Source of the DNA: Phycisphaerae bacterium
GTDB taxonomy: Bacteria; Planctomycetota; Phycisphaerae; Sedimentisphaerales; SG8-4
Direction: 5' to 3'
Assembly: GCA_030603035.1 (NCBI GenBank)
Contig: JAUVYQ010000027.1
Span: 1 to 22,146 of the forward strand
DNA: 22,146 nucleotides
In this document: positions 1 through 7,226 of the stretch, in pieces
Layout of the letters: each line of letters starts with the position of its first letter
Numbering within the stretch: position 1 is the first letter of the stretch
Notes under the pieces: model-generated
What the model was told of the DNA's origin: nothing
Seen by the model: the letters and a program-made list of their open reading frames with translations, nothing else
Database searches by the model: none
Program-made: the position numbers and the translations under genes

Positions 1-67
1 GACTTGGGTGGGTTTCGGGATTATTATGGTTAAATTGAGACGCAGATTTTTGTTTAAGGTCATCCGA

Positions 68-2305
68 ATGAGTGCAAAACGGCTATATCTGGTAATATTG
101 CTGTTGGTGATAGGGTGCCAACAGGCCGGCATTGGTGCAAACAAGCCGACCTTGCCTGCTAATGAAGCAATCGCAGAGACCGAGCTTGACAAGCAATTGA
201 AAATTAACAGGGATGCCCTGCTAAAAGGCACAAGTGAACAGATGCGCATCGATGCGGCGGCTGTAATGCTGTTTAGTGAAAACCCGCTGGCCAGAAAAAT
301 TCTGCTTGCCGTACTAAAGCAGACTGAAAATAGCGCTGCCCGAGTGGCCGTCTGCAAGGCGTTGAGTCAAACCAGAGCAGCGCAGGAACGTATAAAGGAA
401 AAGGGCGACTTTATCCAGCCGCTGCTTGAAATCCTGACCACCGAGGAGGATTTTGACAGGGCGAAATTGGCCGCTGAAGCAACCTTGATTTTCGAGTATG
501 AACAAGTATCAAAGCCGCTTGAAGAGATAGTAACAGATGGCTCACTGCCAGCCAGATTGAATGCGATAAATGCATTGAACCGGCCTGATATTGGGGCGAT
601 AATCAAGCTTATGGAACTGCTTGATGACCCCGAAAGCCAGGTAGCTGCGGCTGCAGAGAAAGCCCTGACATCATCGGGCATACCCGTAAGCAAAGACCCT
701 GAAGTTCGCAAACAGATTATCGATGGCATTAAACGTCAGGGAAAAGACGAATTCGTGAGGAGTTGGAAAATTCGTCAGCGCCAGGAGGAGCGGGTACGCG
801 AGTTGGAAAAAGAATTGGGCCTGTGGCGAGAGCGGTATTTGACGGCGTTGGGTGAGATATACGATGGGATCAGTGATGATGCGGCCAAAGGCAAGTTTTT
901 AGCTGAGCATTTGTCGGATTCAAAAGCGGTAGTGAGATTGTGGGCACTGGAGAAGGTTCAACAGAGCCGGCTGAGATCAGGGTGGAAATTGCCTGCTGAG
1001 CTCGGGCCGATTCTGGTCAATTTGATTTCAGACCAGGACAGAGACGTCCGACTAAAAACAGCAAAGCTGCTATCTTTGATGGGGGAGCTGAATTTAGCTG
1101 AAAAGCTGCTCCAGCAGCTCAACACCGAACAGGACGATGAGGTCAAAATGGAATTGTTCACTGCACTCGGCTATGCCTTTTTGCCCAATCCCGTGACCAA
1201 GATTCCCAACGAGATAAAAAAACAGACCCTGGAATGGGCGGTAAAGTATCTTTTTGAGCAAGAGCCGAAAAAGGCTCAAAGCGGTGCCGAAGTGATGAAG
1301 AAGCTGCTTGAGCAGGATGAACTGGCCTCCACAGAAGTTGACAGACATCTTGGCTTACTTGTGGGAAGATACGAAAAGATCGAGACGGACAGCGTCCTGA
1401 AAGGGGAATTACTCAGCGTAATGGCAGGATTATGCGCACAAGGCAGCGCCTGCAAGGATAAATCAGCCAGGCTTTTTAAGCCATTATTTGAAGAAGCACT
1501 GACCGACGAAACAGATTTGGTTCGGGAAGCAGCGGTAAATGGGCTTGTCTATATTGACAAGGCAAAGGCACTTAAAATATTGCGAGGTCTTGTTAAAGAC
1601 AACAGTGAAATCGTCAGGAAGAAGATAATAGAGCTCGCCGGTGAAGTTGGCAACCAGGATGATTTGGTTTGGCTCAGGGAAAAGATAGGGTTGACCGCCG
1701 AAAGCGAGCCGGCCTGGCAGGCAATGCTCAAAATATTCAAACGTTCTGAAGCTGACGTCCTGGCCCAATGGGTAGCCAAATTCGACTCCCCAACGCCAAA
1801 TACTAAAGGCAAGTTATCTGATGAGCAGAAGGTCTCTTTGTTTGAGATGGCAGAGCGAAAAGCCGCTGGTGAAAATAACGTAAAAATGCTCAAAAATATT
1901 AGAAGGAAATTGGCTGAGCTTTACAAGAAAAGCGGCGATTTTGAAAAGGCGGCAAGGTATTTAGGGATGACGCTTAAAGATGCCCAGACCGCAAAGGAAA
2001 AAGAGTCAATCTTGGCCGACCTGATGGATGCGTATTTGAGATGGCCAAATGTAAAGTCGGCGAAGGATTTGGTGGCTAATTGCTTACTGGAAAAGGACTT
2101 AGACCCCAACAGTGCCATCGTGGGCGTAATTGACAATTATCTAAGCAACCCGCCTGCTGGAGCTGACCCTGAGGTGGTGTTAAAGGCATTAAACCAGATA
2201 AATCCCCCCCCTGAAAGACCCAAATGGCTTGAGCAGGTGAAGCTCTGGGCTGGCCGTCTTGGCCGGGCCAAAGAGTCGGATAAGACAGAAAAAGGCAGTA
2301 ATTAA
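68..2305 (+). CDS. HEAT-repeat lipoprotein, function unknown
   Basis: The product is 745 residues from the ATG at 68. This start gives a short signal peptide with a basic N-terminus (MSAKR), a hydrophobic core and a lipobox VIGC, with the acylated Cys at residue 17. An AAGG lies 8 bases upstream. The frame is open to the window edge, so a longer start at 8 or beyond is possible, but it would bury the lipobox. The rest is almost entirely paired amphipathic helices with HEAT/armadillo-like spacing and recurrent D-x-x-x-V-R/A-x-x-A-A patterns. A charged coiled-coil-like stretch sits near residues 235-260 (RQEERVRELEKEL) and a TPR-like pair near 610-640 (LYKKSGDFEKAARYLG). Such solenoids usually serve as protein-binding scaffolds. 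Here it would be lipid-anchored and probably periplasmic. No catalytic motif is visible. The 348-base AT-rich gap after it suggests it is transcribed separately from the translation genes. Confidence 0.8.
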   Translation: MSAKRLYLVILLLVIGCQQAGIGANKPTLPANEAIAETELDKQLKINRDALLKGTSEQMRIDAAAVMLFSENPLARKILLAVLKQTENSAARVAVCKALSQTRAAQERIKEKGDFIQPLLEILTTEEDFDRAKLAAEATLIFEYEQVSKPLEEIVTDGSLPARLNAINALNRPDIGAIIKLMELLDDPESQVAAAAEKALTSSGIPVSKDPEVRKQIIDGIKRQGKDEFVRSWKIRQRQEERVRELEKELGLWRERYLTALGEIYDGISDDAAKGKFLAEHLSDSKAVVRLWALEKVQQSRLRSGWKLPAELGPILVNLISDQDRDVRLKTAKLLSLMGELNLAEKLLQQLNTEQDDEVKMELFTALGYAFLPNPVTKIPNEIKKQTLEWAVKYLFEQEPKKAQSGAEVMKKLLEQDELASTEVDRHLGLLVGRYEKIETDSVLKGELLSVMAGLCAQGSACKDKSARLFKPLFEEALTDETDLVREAAVNGLVYIDKAKALKILRGLVKDNSEIVRKKIIELAGEVGNQDDLVWLREKIGLTAESEPAWQAMLKIFKRSEADVLAQWVAKFDSPTPNTKGKLSDEQKVSLFEMAERKAAGENNVKMLKNIRRKLAELYKKSGDFEKAARYLGMTLKDAQTAKEKESILADLMDAYLRWPNVKSAKDLVANCLLEKDLDPNSAIVGVIDNYLSNPPAGADPEVVLKALNQINPPPERPKWLEQVKLWAGRLGRAKESDKTEKGSN

Positions 2306-2653
2306 CCGGGATTTAGTTTGTAATTGGTGCGAGTGTTTGTATGCTCTTGGGGTGATACAAGGACGGTTTCGGCGTGATTTTTTGCAAGAAAGTAGAAAAA
2401 ATATAAAAATTTTTGTTTTTTTTGGTTTTTTCTCATTTTTTTAGTTTTTTATGTTTGCACTTTTACTGTTTGTTCTATAGTATACCGGGTTTATATTAAA
2501 AAGCTGACGGGAGTTACGAGTTCCTACGCTCATTTATGGCTTTATTGAGGCAGGAAAAGAGGGTTCGGTTCATCTTTTGCGGCCTGGAAGCTGGGGAGAG
2601 TTGTTCTTTGTTATTCAACTCACCGCAGGGTTGCGAACGGTGAATTTAGTATT
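2306..2653. other. 348-bp AT-rich intergenic region before tRNA-Thr
   Basis: No credible gene is seen. The first part (about 2385-2455) is strongly A/T-rich: an A-rich run followed by long T-runs, with an AGAAAAAA / TTTTTTCT inverted pair that could end transcription of the lipoprotein gene. A weak promoter candidate lies at 2455-2483. The remaining 170 bases are of normal composition. They include a hairpin TCACCG (2620-2625) / CGGTGA (2638-2643) just upstream of the tRNA, possibly part of the 5' leader or of tRNA processing. Confidence 0.5.
2455..2483 (+). promoter_or_regulatory. weak sigma70-type promoter candidate for tRNA-Thr/tuf
   Basis: TTGCAC (2455-2460) could be a -35 box. TAGTAT (2478-2483, 17-base spacer) or TATAGT (2476-2481, 15-base spacer) could be the -10. 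Both boxes match the consensus only partly. The placement fits: it follows an AT-rich tract and precedes the first stable RNA of the operon. This is inference from motif and position only. Confidence 0.25.
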
Positions 2654-2725
<72 letters not shown>

Positions 2726-2736
2726 AAATGTAAGCA

Positions 2737-2760
2737 GGTCAAGCTCAGATAGCTTGCACC
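2737..2760 (+). promoter_or_regulatory. hairpin in the tRNA-Thr to tuf spacer
   Basis: GGTCAAGCT pairs with AGCTTG-C-ACC around the loop CAGAT: nine base pairs with one bulged C, starting 12 bases after the tRNA. A second small stem, GAGC (2770-2773) / GCTC (2778-2781), follows. The 190-base spacer holds no gene. These stems may act in tRNA 3' processing or in stabilising the tuf leader. No T-run follows, so neither is an intrinsic terminator. Confidence 0.35.
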
Positions 2761-2915
2761 GTACCGAAAGAGCTTTGGCTCACGCCATTTGGGTGCGGAA
2801 TGTCAGTAGTCTTGAGTCTTGGCTGTGAGATGATAGAGGTTTGAAAACACTTTTTTGGGAATCCAATAGGCGAGTAAATAAATACTAACCCAGCACAGTG
2901 GAGGTTTATATTAAG

Positions 2916-4130
2916 ATGGCTAAGGCGGTATTTGAGCGGACAAAACCACATATCAATATTGGAACTATCGGTCATATTGACCACGGTAAGACGACACTGA
3001 CGGTGGCGATTATGAAGCGGCTGGCGCATAAAGCCGGCGGTGGCAATATCAAGGAGTTTGATGAAATCGATAATGCGCCGGAAGAAAAGGAGCGCGGAAT
3101 TACGATAAATACTGCGCACGTGGAGTATGAGACGGACAAGCGTCACTATGCCCACGTTGATTGTCCGGGGCACGCCGATTACGTCAAGAATATGATTACG
3201 GGGGCGGCCCAGATGGACGGGACTATTCTGGTTGTCGCGGCCAACGACGGTCCTATGCCTCAGACCCGCGAGCATATTCTTCTTGCGCGTCAGGTCAATG
3301 TGCCCAAGGTTGTGGTTTTCCTGAATAAAGTGGACATGGTTGACGACCCTGAGCTGCTCGAGTTGGTTGAGCTGGAGACAAGGGAGCTGCTGAGCAAGTA
3401 TGAATTTCCCGGCGATGATATTCCTATTATAAAGGGCTCGGCTTTAAAGGCGATGGAAGATCAGGGTAAGAACGACGAGGTCTGCAAGTGCATCGACGAG
3501 CTGATGGAGGCGGTTGACGAGTATATACCGATTCCGGAGAGAGAGATTGACAAGCCGTTTCTTATGCCGATAGAGGACGTTTTCAGCATTAAAGGACGGG
3601 GTACGGTCGGAACAGGAAGGGTTGAGCGCGGCATAGTCCGCGTCGGCGAGGAGGTCGAAGTCGTTGGGCTTGCAAAAGAGACACGCAAGACAATTGTTAC
3701 CGGGGTGGAGATGTTTAACAAAACGCTCGATGAGGGCCAGGCCGGCGATAACATCGGCGTGCTCTTGCGCGGCGTGGAAAAGAAAGAATTGGAGCGGGGC
3801 CAGGTTGTCGCAGCACCCGGCAGTATTACTCCACATACCAAGTTTCACGCCGAAGTCTATGTTCTGACCAAGGAAGAAGGGGGTCGTCATACACCGTTCT
3901 TCCCAGGATACAGGCCACAGTTTTATTTCAGAACAACCGATGTTACCGGTTCGGTTCATTCATTAATGAGCCGCGAAGGTAAGAGTGCAGAGATGTGTAT
4001 GCCAGGCGATAATATAACGATGGAGGTGGAGATTATTTCCCCGATCGCTATGGAAGATGGCCTTCGCTTTGCTATTCGTGAGGGCGGTAGGACAGTCGGC
4101 GCCGGTGTGGTAACGAAAATCCTTGCCTGA
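2916..4130 (+). CDS. tuf: elongation factor Tu
   Basis: 404 residues. EF-Tu is the GTPase that delivers aminoacyl-tRNA to the ribosomal A site. The G-domain motifs are in order: P-loop GHIDHGKT (19-26), [14 protein letters not shown] (switch I region), DCPGHADY (from D82, catalytic-type H86), NKVD (137-140) and a SAL motif. Domains 2 and 3 follow with GTGRVERG and the C-terminal [12 protein letters not shown]. The ATG at 2916 is preferred because GGAGG lies 11 bases upstream and the next residues [14 protein letters not shown] match family N-termini. A GTG six codons earlier overlaps that SD. Length is slightly above the usual 394-400. It is the only tuf copy in the window. Confidence 0.98.
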   Translation: MAKAVFERTKPHINIGTIGHIDHGKTTLTVAIMKRLAHKAGGGNIKEFDEIDNAPEEKERGITINTAHVEYETDKRHYAHVDCPGHADYVKNMITGAAQMDGTILVVAANDGPMPQTREHILLARQVNVPKVVVFLNKVDMVDDPELLELVELETRELLSKYEFPGDDIPIIKGSALKAMEDQGKNDEVCKCIDELMEAVDEYIPIPEREIDKPFLMPIEDVFSIKGRGTVGTGRVERGIVRVGEEVEVVGLAKETRKTIVTGVEMFNKTLDEGQAGDNIGVLLRGVEKKELERGQVVAAPGSITPHTKFHAEVYVLTKEEGGRHTPFFPGYRPQFYFRTTDVTGSVHSLMSREGKSAEMCMPGDNITMEVEIISPIAMEDGLRFAIREGGRTVGAGVVTKILA

Positions 4131-4146
4131 GCATCTCTGAATAACC

Positions 4147-4173
4147 GTTGCCCCCTGCCGGCAACAAGCAGGG
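4147..4173 (+). promoter_or_regulatory. two mutually exclusive hairpins after tuf
   Basis: GTTGCC (4147-4152) can pair with GGCAAC (4160-4165), or CCCTGC (4153-4158) can pair with GCAGGG (4168-4173). The two stems share bases, so only one can form. They begin 16 bases after the tuf stop codon. No U-tract follows either stem. They could be an RNA-stability or processing element in the 149-base tuf-rpmG spacer. Function is inferred only. Confidence 0.3.
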
Positions 4174-4279
4174 CGTCAAAAGCAAAGGTGCTCGCATCGG
4201 TGAAGTGCAGCCTGTCGGGCATCTTCAGGGAAAGGATATGTTTCTCAAGTAAGCGCACCTGCTCGGTGGGGAAGACTTT

Positions 4280-4450
4280 ATGGCTAAAAAGAAGAGCAAA
4301 AGGGAGTATGTCTGGCTTGAGTGTGTCCAGTGCAGTCAGAGGAACTATCGCACAAGTGTTAGCGTCGCAGAGGGTACGCCGAAATTAAAGCTCAAAAAAT
4401 TTTGTAAAAAGGAACGTAAGCATACTGTTCATAAGATACGGCGAAAATAG
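4280..4450 (+). CDS. rpmG: 50S ribosomal protein L33
   Basis: A 56-residue basic protein beginning MAKKKSKREYVWLECVQC. L33 is a small protein of the large subunit near the E site. The family pattern is clear: RNYRTSV in the middle, KLKLKKFC and the C-terminal RKHTVHK. Zinc-binding L33 proteins have two CxxC pairs. Here the first pair is intact (C15, C18), but the second has only C42, with Glu at position 45, so metal binding is doubtful or uses another ligand. GGGGA upstream gives a modest SD. The tuf-rpmG-tRNA-Trp-secE-nusG order supports the call. Confidence 0.95.
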   Translation: MAKKKSKREYVWLECVQCSQRNYRTSVSVAEGTPKLKLKKFCKKERKHTVHKIRRK

Positions 4451-4457
4451 TGTAAAG

Positions 4458-4613
4458 CTTAAAACTAAAAATGCAAAATCAGAACTCAAAACTTAAAACT
4501 TCAAGTTGTTGCTTGTCATTTTTTAACTGAGGACTCACCAGCCTGGAACACGTTCAAGTTTTGAACTTTAAGCTATGGTTCTTAGTTTTTAGCTTTGAGT
4601 TTTTAGTTTTGAT
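4458..4613 (+). repeat. period-7 repeat element with inverted arms (AAAACTY type)
   Basis: Left arm 4458-4506 is a run of degenerate heptamers such as TCAAAAC (4486-4492) and TTAAAAC (4493-4499). Right arm 4556-4613 reads as the complementary word, for example AGTTTTT (4584-4590 and 4598-4604) and AGTTTTG (4605-4611). The roughly 50-base centre contains an ATTTTTTAA tract. The two arms can fold on each other imperfectly. The element fills nearly the whole rpmG to tRNA-Trp gap and ends three bases before the tRNA acceptor stem. Confidence 0.75.
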
Positions 4614-4616
4614 ATT

Positions 4617-4689
4617 AGGCCAGTAGCTCAATTGGCAGAGCGTCGGTCTCCAAAACCGAAGGTTGGGGGTTCGATTCCCTTCTGGCCTG
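4617..4689 (+). tRNA. tRNA-Trp (CCA anticodon)
   Basis: 73-base cloverleaf. The acceptor AGGCCAG pairs with CTGGCCT and the discriminator base is G. The D-arm is GCTC...GAGC. The anticodon stem is TCGGT/ACCGA with loop CTCCAAA, giving anticodon CCA. The T-arm GGGGG/CCCTT includes two G-T pairs, with loop TTCGATT. CCA is not encoded at the 3' end. tRNA-Trp directly before secE-nusG is a well-known bacterial arrangement. Confidence 0.96.
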
Positions 4690-4703
4690 CTTTGGAGTCT
4701 GAA

Positions 4704-4738
4704 GCGAGATGCGAGATACGCTTCACGAAATACAAGAT
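4704..4738 (+). repeat. short period-7 element (RCGARAT type) before secE
   Basis: GCGAGAT occurs twice in tandem (4704-4710, 4711-4717). Related heptamers follow in the same phase, including ACGAAAT (4725-4731) and ACAAGAT (4732-4738). TGAAGCG (4700-4706) is the reverse complement of CGCTTCA (4719-4725), giving a 7-bp stem. The element forms most of the tRNA-Trp to secE spacer and leaves secE without a visible SD. Confidence 0.6.
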
Positions 4739-4742
4739 TATT

Positions 4743-5147
4743 ATGGCATTTGATATTTATAAACGCGGGCAAGGCAAATACACAAGGCTCTGTAGTGGTT
4801 TTGGCGCAGCAATAATTGCAGGATTAGGCTGTTGGCGGCTGTATGTAAAACTGGAGCCCATTAGCTGGTGGGGACTGAGCCGAAGAGCAGCATTGTGGAT
4901 TGCGACTATGGTGCCCGTCGGTTTGTTTGTTGTCCTGGGCCTTTTGATTTTTTGGTTGGTGGGAAAGAAGGCGTCCATTGCGGATTTTATGATTGCCGCT
5001 GAAGGCGAAATGAAAAAAGTTAGCTGGTCGAGCAGAAGGGAAATAGCCGTTTCGACATTTATCGTTATTGTGGTTGTAATTCTTGTAGCTATGCTTCTTG
5101 GGGTTACAGATTTAAGTTTTCAAATGTTCTTTGATTGGCTTTTATAA
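4743..5147 (+). CDS. secE: preprotein translocase subunit SecE
   Basis: 134 residues from the ATG at 4743. SecE is the small essential membrane subunit that clamps SecY in the general export channel. Three hydrophobic segments are visible (about 17-37, 49-73 and 102-125), as in the long, three-helix SecE form. The family hallmark is the amphipathic cytosolic helix with AEGEMKKVSW (86-95) just before the last membrane helix. The frame is open upstream, but a longer start would lie inside tRNA-Trp. No good SD is seen: the 53-base spacer is mostly heptamer repeat. nusG follows after 177 bases. Confidence 0.94.
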   Translation: MAFDIYKRGQGKYTRLCSGFGAAIIAGLGCWRLYVKLEPISWWGLSRRAALWIATMVPVGLFVVLGLLIFWLVGKKASIADFMIAAEGEMKKVSWSSRREIAVSTFIVIVVVILVAMLLGVTDLSFQMFFDWLL

Positions 5148-5183
5148 TATTTTAAGTCGGCAGAATAATTAGCGGATGGTTAT

Positions 5184-5224
5184 CCAGCACCAAAACGGCG
5201 GAGCCGAAGCTCTTTTGGTGCTGG
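5184..5224 (+). promoter_or_regulatory. perfect 12-bp inverted repeat between secE and nusG
   Basis: CCAGCACCAAAA (5184-5195) and TTTTGGTGCTGG (5213-5224) are exact reverse complements around a 17-base loop. The loop itself can form CGGC/GCCG, or GAGC-CGAA-GCTC followed by TTTT, so a smaller terminator-like hairpin competes with the long stem. It sits in a 177-base gap with no gene. It could be an attenuator between secE and nusG or a dispersed palindromic repeat. Confidence 0.5.
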
Positions 5225-5324
5225 TTCGAGCATTGTGACACTTAAAGGCGGGAACAAGCTTTGTGCGAAATTTGTTAGGTTAGTACTCGACTGGTTCTTG
5301 GTTTTTTAGGTTATAGGTATTGAT

Positions 5325-5867
5325 ATGCAGTGGTACGTTTTGCGGGTTGCGGCAAATAAAGAAGTGCAGGTCAAAGAAACTCTTATACAGAAAGTAAAAA
5401 GGGAGGCATTAAGCGATATTGTCGGCAGAATAGAGGTCCCTGTTGAGCGGGTGAAGCGCATCCGCGGCAGCAGGCAGACAGTCCATAAGCGAAAGCTGTA
5501 TCCCGGCTATGTTTTTATGGAGATGGAGCCAACCGAGGATGGCCGGGTCCGGGAAAAGACCTGGTTTATGATTAAGGAAACCGCCGGCGTCGGAGATTTC
5601 ATCGGCACAGAAGGAATTCCCACTCCGATGCGGGATACGGATGTGGCAAAGATGCTTTTGGAGGCCGAAAGGCCTGAGGAGGCGCCAAGCATCAGAGTCG
5701 AGTTTGAGAAAGGTGATATGATTAAAATTCGAGAAGGTGCCTTTGAGAACTTTGAAGGGACGGTCGATTCAATTGACTCCGAGCGCGGGATTGTGAAGGT
5801 GATTGTTCCGGTATTCGGCAGGCCTACGCCGCTGGATATAGAGTATTGGCAGATTGAAAAAATATAA
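5325..5867 (+). CDS. nusG: transcription elongation/antitermination factor NusG
   Basis: 180 residues. NusG binds the RNA polymerase clamp and couples transcription to ribosomes, Rho or antitermination complexes. The N-terminal NGN domain starts MQWYVLRVAANKE and contains KRKLYPGYVFMEM, a typical signature. A linker leads to the KOW domain from about residue 127 (FEKGDMIKIREGAFENFEGT) to the end. Length and domain order are normal, with no large insert. A weak AGG lies 7 bases before the ATG. The 30 bases upstream also show a faint 7-base phase (GGTTCTT, GGTTTTT). Confidence 0.97.
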   Translation: MQWYVLRVAANKEVQVKETLIQKVKREALSDIVGRIEVPVERVKRIRGSRQTVHKRKLYPGYVFMEMEPTEDGRVREKTWFMIKETAGVGDFIGTEGIPTPMRDTDVAKMLLEAERPEEAPSIRVEFEKGDMIKIREGAFENFEGTVDSIDSERGIVKVIVPVFGRPTPLDIEYWQIEKI

Positions 5868-5870
5868 ATT

Positions 5871-5905
5871 CGCATTGCATAAGACGGTATGCGGCATACG
5901 ATATA
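5871..5905 (+). repeat. short period-7 element (CGNNATA type), nusG-rplK
   Basis: Five consecutive heptamers begin with C, four of them with CG: CGCATTG (5871), CATAAGA (5878), CGGTATG (5885), CGGCATA (5892) and CGATATA (5899). GTATGC-G-GCATAC (5887-5899) is a dyad within it. It occupies most of the 48-base nusG-rplK spacer. The SD AAGGTG of rplK follows directly. L1 autoregulation acts in this leader in E. coli, but I cannot identify an L1 site here. Confidence 0.4.
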
Positions 5906-5915
5906 AAGGTGAAGG

Positions 5916-6347
5916 ATGCCTAAAGAAGTAGCAATAAAGATTAAATTGCAGGCACCGGGCGGGCAGGCGACACCGGCGCCGCCGATAGGACCTGCTTTGG
6001 GTCAGAACGGCGTTAATATCGGCCAGTTCGTTTCGCAGTTCAATGAACGAACAAAAGGGCTTAACGGAACAATCGTGCCGGTCGTGATAAGCGTCTATAA
6101 GGACAAAAGTTTCACCTTTGAGGTCAAAAGTCCCCCGGCGGCGGTCCTGCTGAAACAGGCGGCCGAAATCACAAAGGGCAGTGGCGTTCCAAATAAGGAA
6201 AAAGTCGGAAAAATCAGTGCCGAACAGCTGCGTAAAATTACTGAGACTAAGTTCAAGGATTTGAACGCATACGATTTGGCCCAGGCCGAAAAAATTATCA
6301 GAGGTACAGCCCAAAGTATGGGTATAGAAATAGAAGATAGCGCATAG
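5916..6347 (+). CDS. rplK: 50S ribosomal protein L11
   Basis: 143 residues, normal length. L11 binds 23S rRNA at the GTPase-associated centre and contacts EF-G and EF-Tu. The N-terminal domain has the conserved proline-rich strand ATPAPPIGPALGQNGVNI, the region involved in thiostrepton sensitivity. The C-terminal RNA-binding domain includes FKDLNAYDLAQAEKII and ends with RGTAQSMGIE. AAGGTG four bases upstream supports the start. The last codons and the stop codon are part of a TAG-phase heptamer run, so the C-terminal EIEDSA may be repeat-derived. Confidence 0.98.
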   Translation: MPKEVAIKIKLQAPGGQATPAPPIGPALGQNGVNIGQFVSQFNERTKGLNGTIVPVVISVYKDKSFTFEVKSPPAAVLLKQAAEITKGSGVPNKEKVGKISAEQLRKITETKFKDLNAYDLAQAEKIIRGTAQSMGIEIEDSA

Positions 6348-6358
6348 CGGATAGAAAG
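6338..6358 (+). repeat. short period-7 run (TAGCGSA type) over the rplK stop codon
   Basis: TAGCGCA (6338-6344), TAGCGGA (6345-6351) and TAGAAAG (6352-6358) are in strict 7-base phase. The rplK stop codon is the TAG of the second unit. The same TAGCGGA word occurs in the rpsG-fusA element at 19839. Only three units are clear, so alone this would be weak evidence. Confidence 0.45.
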
Positions 6359-6381
6359 AGAGATTATACACAAGCCGAGAT

Positions 6382-7068
6382 ATGGGATTTAGAAGCAAAA
6401 GATACAAAAAAGAGTTGCAACAGCTAACCCCCGTTTCCACGGGGGCGATGGGTCTGGCCGAGGCGGTCGAAAAAGTCAAGTCATTTAAGTCGGTAAAATT
6501 TGACCAGACAATAGAATGTGTATTGCACCTGGGCATCGACCCCAAGCAGGCCGACCAGTTGATTCGCGGCTCAATATCTTTGCCTCACGGCATAGGTAAG
6601 CAGAAAAAAGTTATCGCTTTCTGCGAGGACTCGGACATCGAAGCAGCACAGGCGGCTGGTGCCATTGAGGCCGGCTGCGATGAGCTGGTAAAAAAAATCT
6701 CGGATGGCTGGCTGGACTTCGATGTGTCTGTCGCCTCGCCAAAGGTGATGAGCAAGGTAGGCAAGCTTGGCCGGGTTCTTGGACCCCAGGGAAAGATGCC
6801 TTCGCCTAAAAACGGCACGCTAACTGCAGATGTTGCAACCGCAGTAGCTGAATTCGCCGCAGGCAAAGTCGAGTTTAAAAACGATGCCGGCAGTAATGTC
6901 CACATAGTTGTTGGTAAGCAAAGCTTCGAGACCGAAAAACTGATAGGAAATATTGAGGCATTTGTCTCGCATATAAAGAAGATTAAACCGGCGGCGGCAA
7001 AAGGTGCGTATATCAAAAAAATGTGTATATCTGCGACAATGAGCCCGAGCATAGCGGTTAGTATTTAG
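6382..7068 (+). CDS. rplA: 50S ribosomal protein L1
   Basis: 228 residues. L1 forms the mobile stalk beside the ribosomal E site and in many bacteria represses its own operon. Domain I starts MGFRSKRYKKELQQL and continues through SVKFDQTIECVLHLGID. The family signature GKLGRVLGPQGKMPSPKNGT lies at about 127-146, and domain I resumes with KGAYIKKMCISATMSPSI at the C-terminus. Length is typical. The start lacks a strong SD (only GAG upstream), suggesting coupling to rplK 34 bases before. A stable hairpin lies in codons 16-22. Confidence 0.98.
   Translation: MGFRSKRYKKELQQLTPVSTGAMGLAEAVEKVKSFKSVKFDQTIECVLHLGIDPKQADQLIRGSISLPHGIGKQKKVIAFCEDSDIEAAQAAGAIEAGCDELVKKISDGWLDFDVSVASPKVMSKVGKLGRVLGPQGKMPSPKNGTLTADVATAVAEFAAGKVEFKNDAGSNVHIVVGKQSFETEKLIGNIEAFVSHIKKIKPAAAKGAYIKKMCISATMSPSIAVSI
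6428..6445 (+). promoter_or_regulatory. GC-rich hairpin inside the 5' end of rplA
   Basis: CCCCCGT (6428-6434) and ACGGGGG (6439-6445) are perfect complements around the tetraloop TTCC, 46 bases after the rplA start codon. In mRNA this would be a very stable 7-bp stem within coding sequence. It may influence initiation at the SD-poor rplA start, or be a by-product of codon choice. Confidence 0.4.
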
Positions 7069-7079
7069 AAGCTATCTGC

Positions 7080-7216
7080 TGACCGGCGGTCAAAAATTGG
7101 CTAAAGGCCGAAAACTATTAAGCATTGACAGGCGATAAGCCTGCCCTGAGCGCTGAGAAAGAGATTCTTCGCGGAGTTTACCCTTGAGCGCAGCGAAGGG
7201 CTCAGAATGACAGAGG
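7080..7216 (+). promoter_or_regulatory. rplJ leader with stem-loops and a dispersed-repeat-like stretch
   Basis: The 158-base rplA-rplJ gap contains TGACC-GGC-GGTCA (7080-7092) and CAGGC-GATAA-GCCTG (7129-7143). A stretch at 7139-7216 then carries CCCTT (7181-7185) / AAGGG (7196-7200), with overlapping TGAGC / GCTCA. The wording of this last part (GCGAAGGGCTCAGAATGACA) looks like a mobile intergenic repeat rather than an evolved leader. It supplies AGAGG, a plausible SD for rplJ. In other bacteria the L10-L12 complex represses translation by binding this leader; whether it does here is unknown. Confidence 0.4.
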
Positions 7217-7226
7217 AAGCGAAGGG

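Noticed and set aside
2259..2444. Small ORF at the end of the lipoprotein gene and into the AT-rich gap
   Set aside because: It overlaps the lipoprotein gene in another frame, ends in low-complexity Phe codons from T-runs, and has no SD.
2840..2870. Promoter directly upstream of tuf (TTGAAA with AATAGG)
   Set aside because: The -10 match is poor and the tRNA-Thr to tuf unit is likely read from upstream. Not enough support to list it.
2898..2915. GTG start for EF-Tu
   Set aside because: It overlaps the GGAGG that serves the ATG at 2916, and the extra residues are not found in EF-Tu.
4458..4613. CRISPR array
   Set aside because: The repeat words are 7 bases, degenerate and contiguous, with no unique spacers of constant length and no cas genes nearby.
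4632..4742. Longer SecE reading from 4632
   Set aside because: It would start inside tRNA-Trp and add 37 residues unlike any SecE. The ATG at 4743 fits the family.
5769..6545. 258-codon open frame on the minus strand
   Set aside because: It lies opposite nusG, rplK and rplA, shows no recognisable domain and is explained as a shadow of conserved genes.
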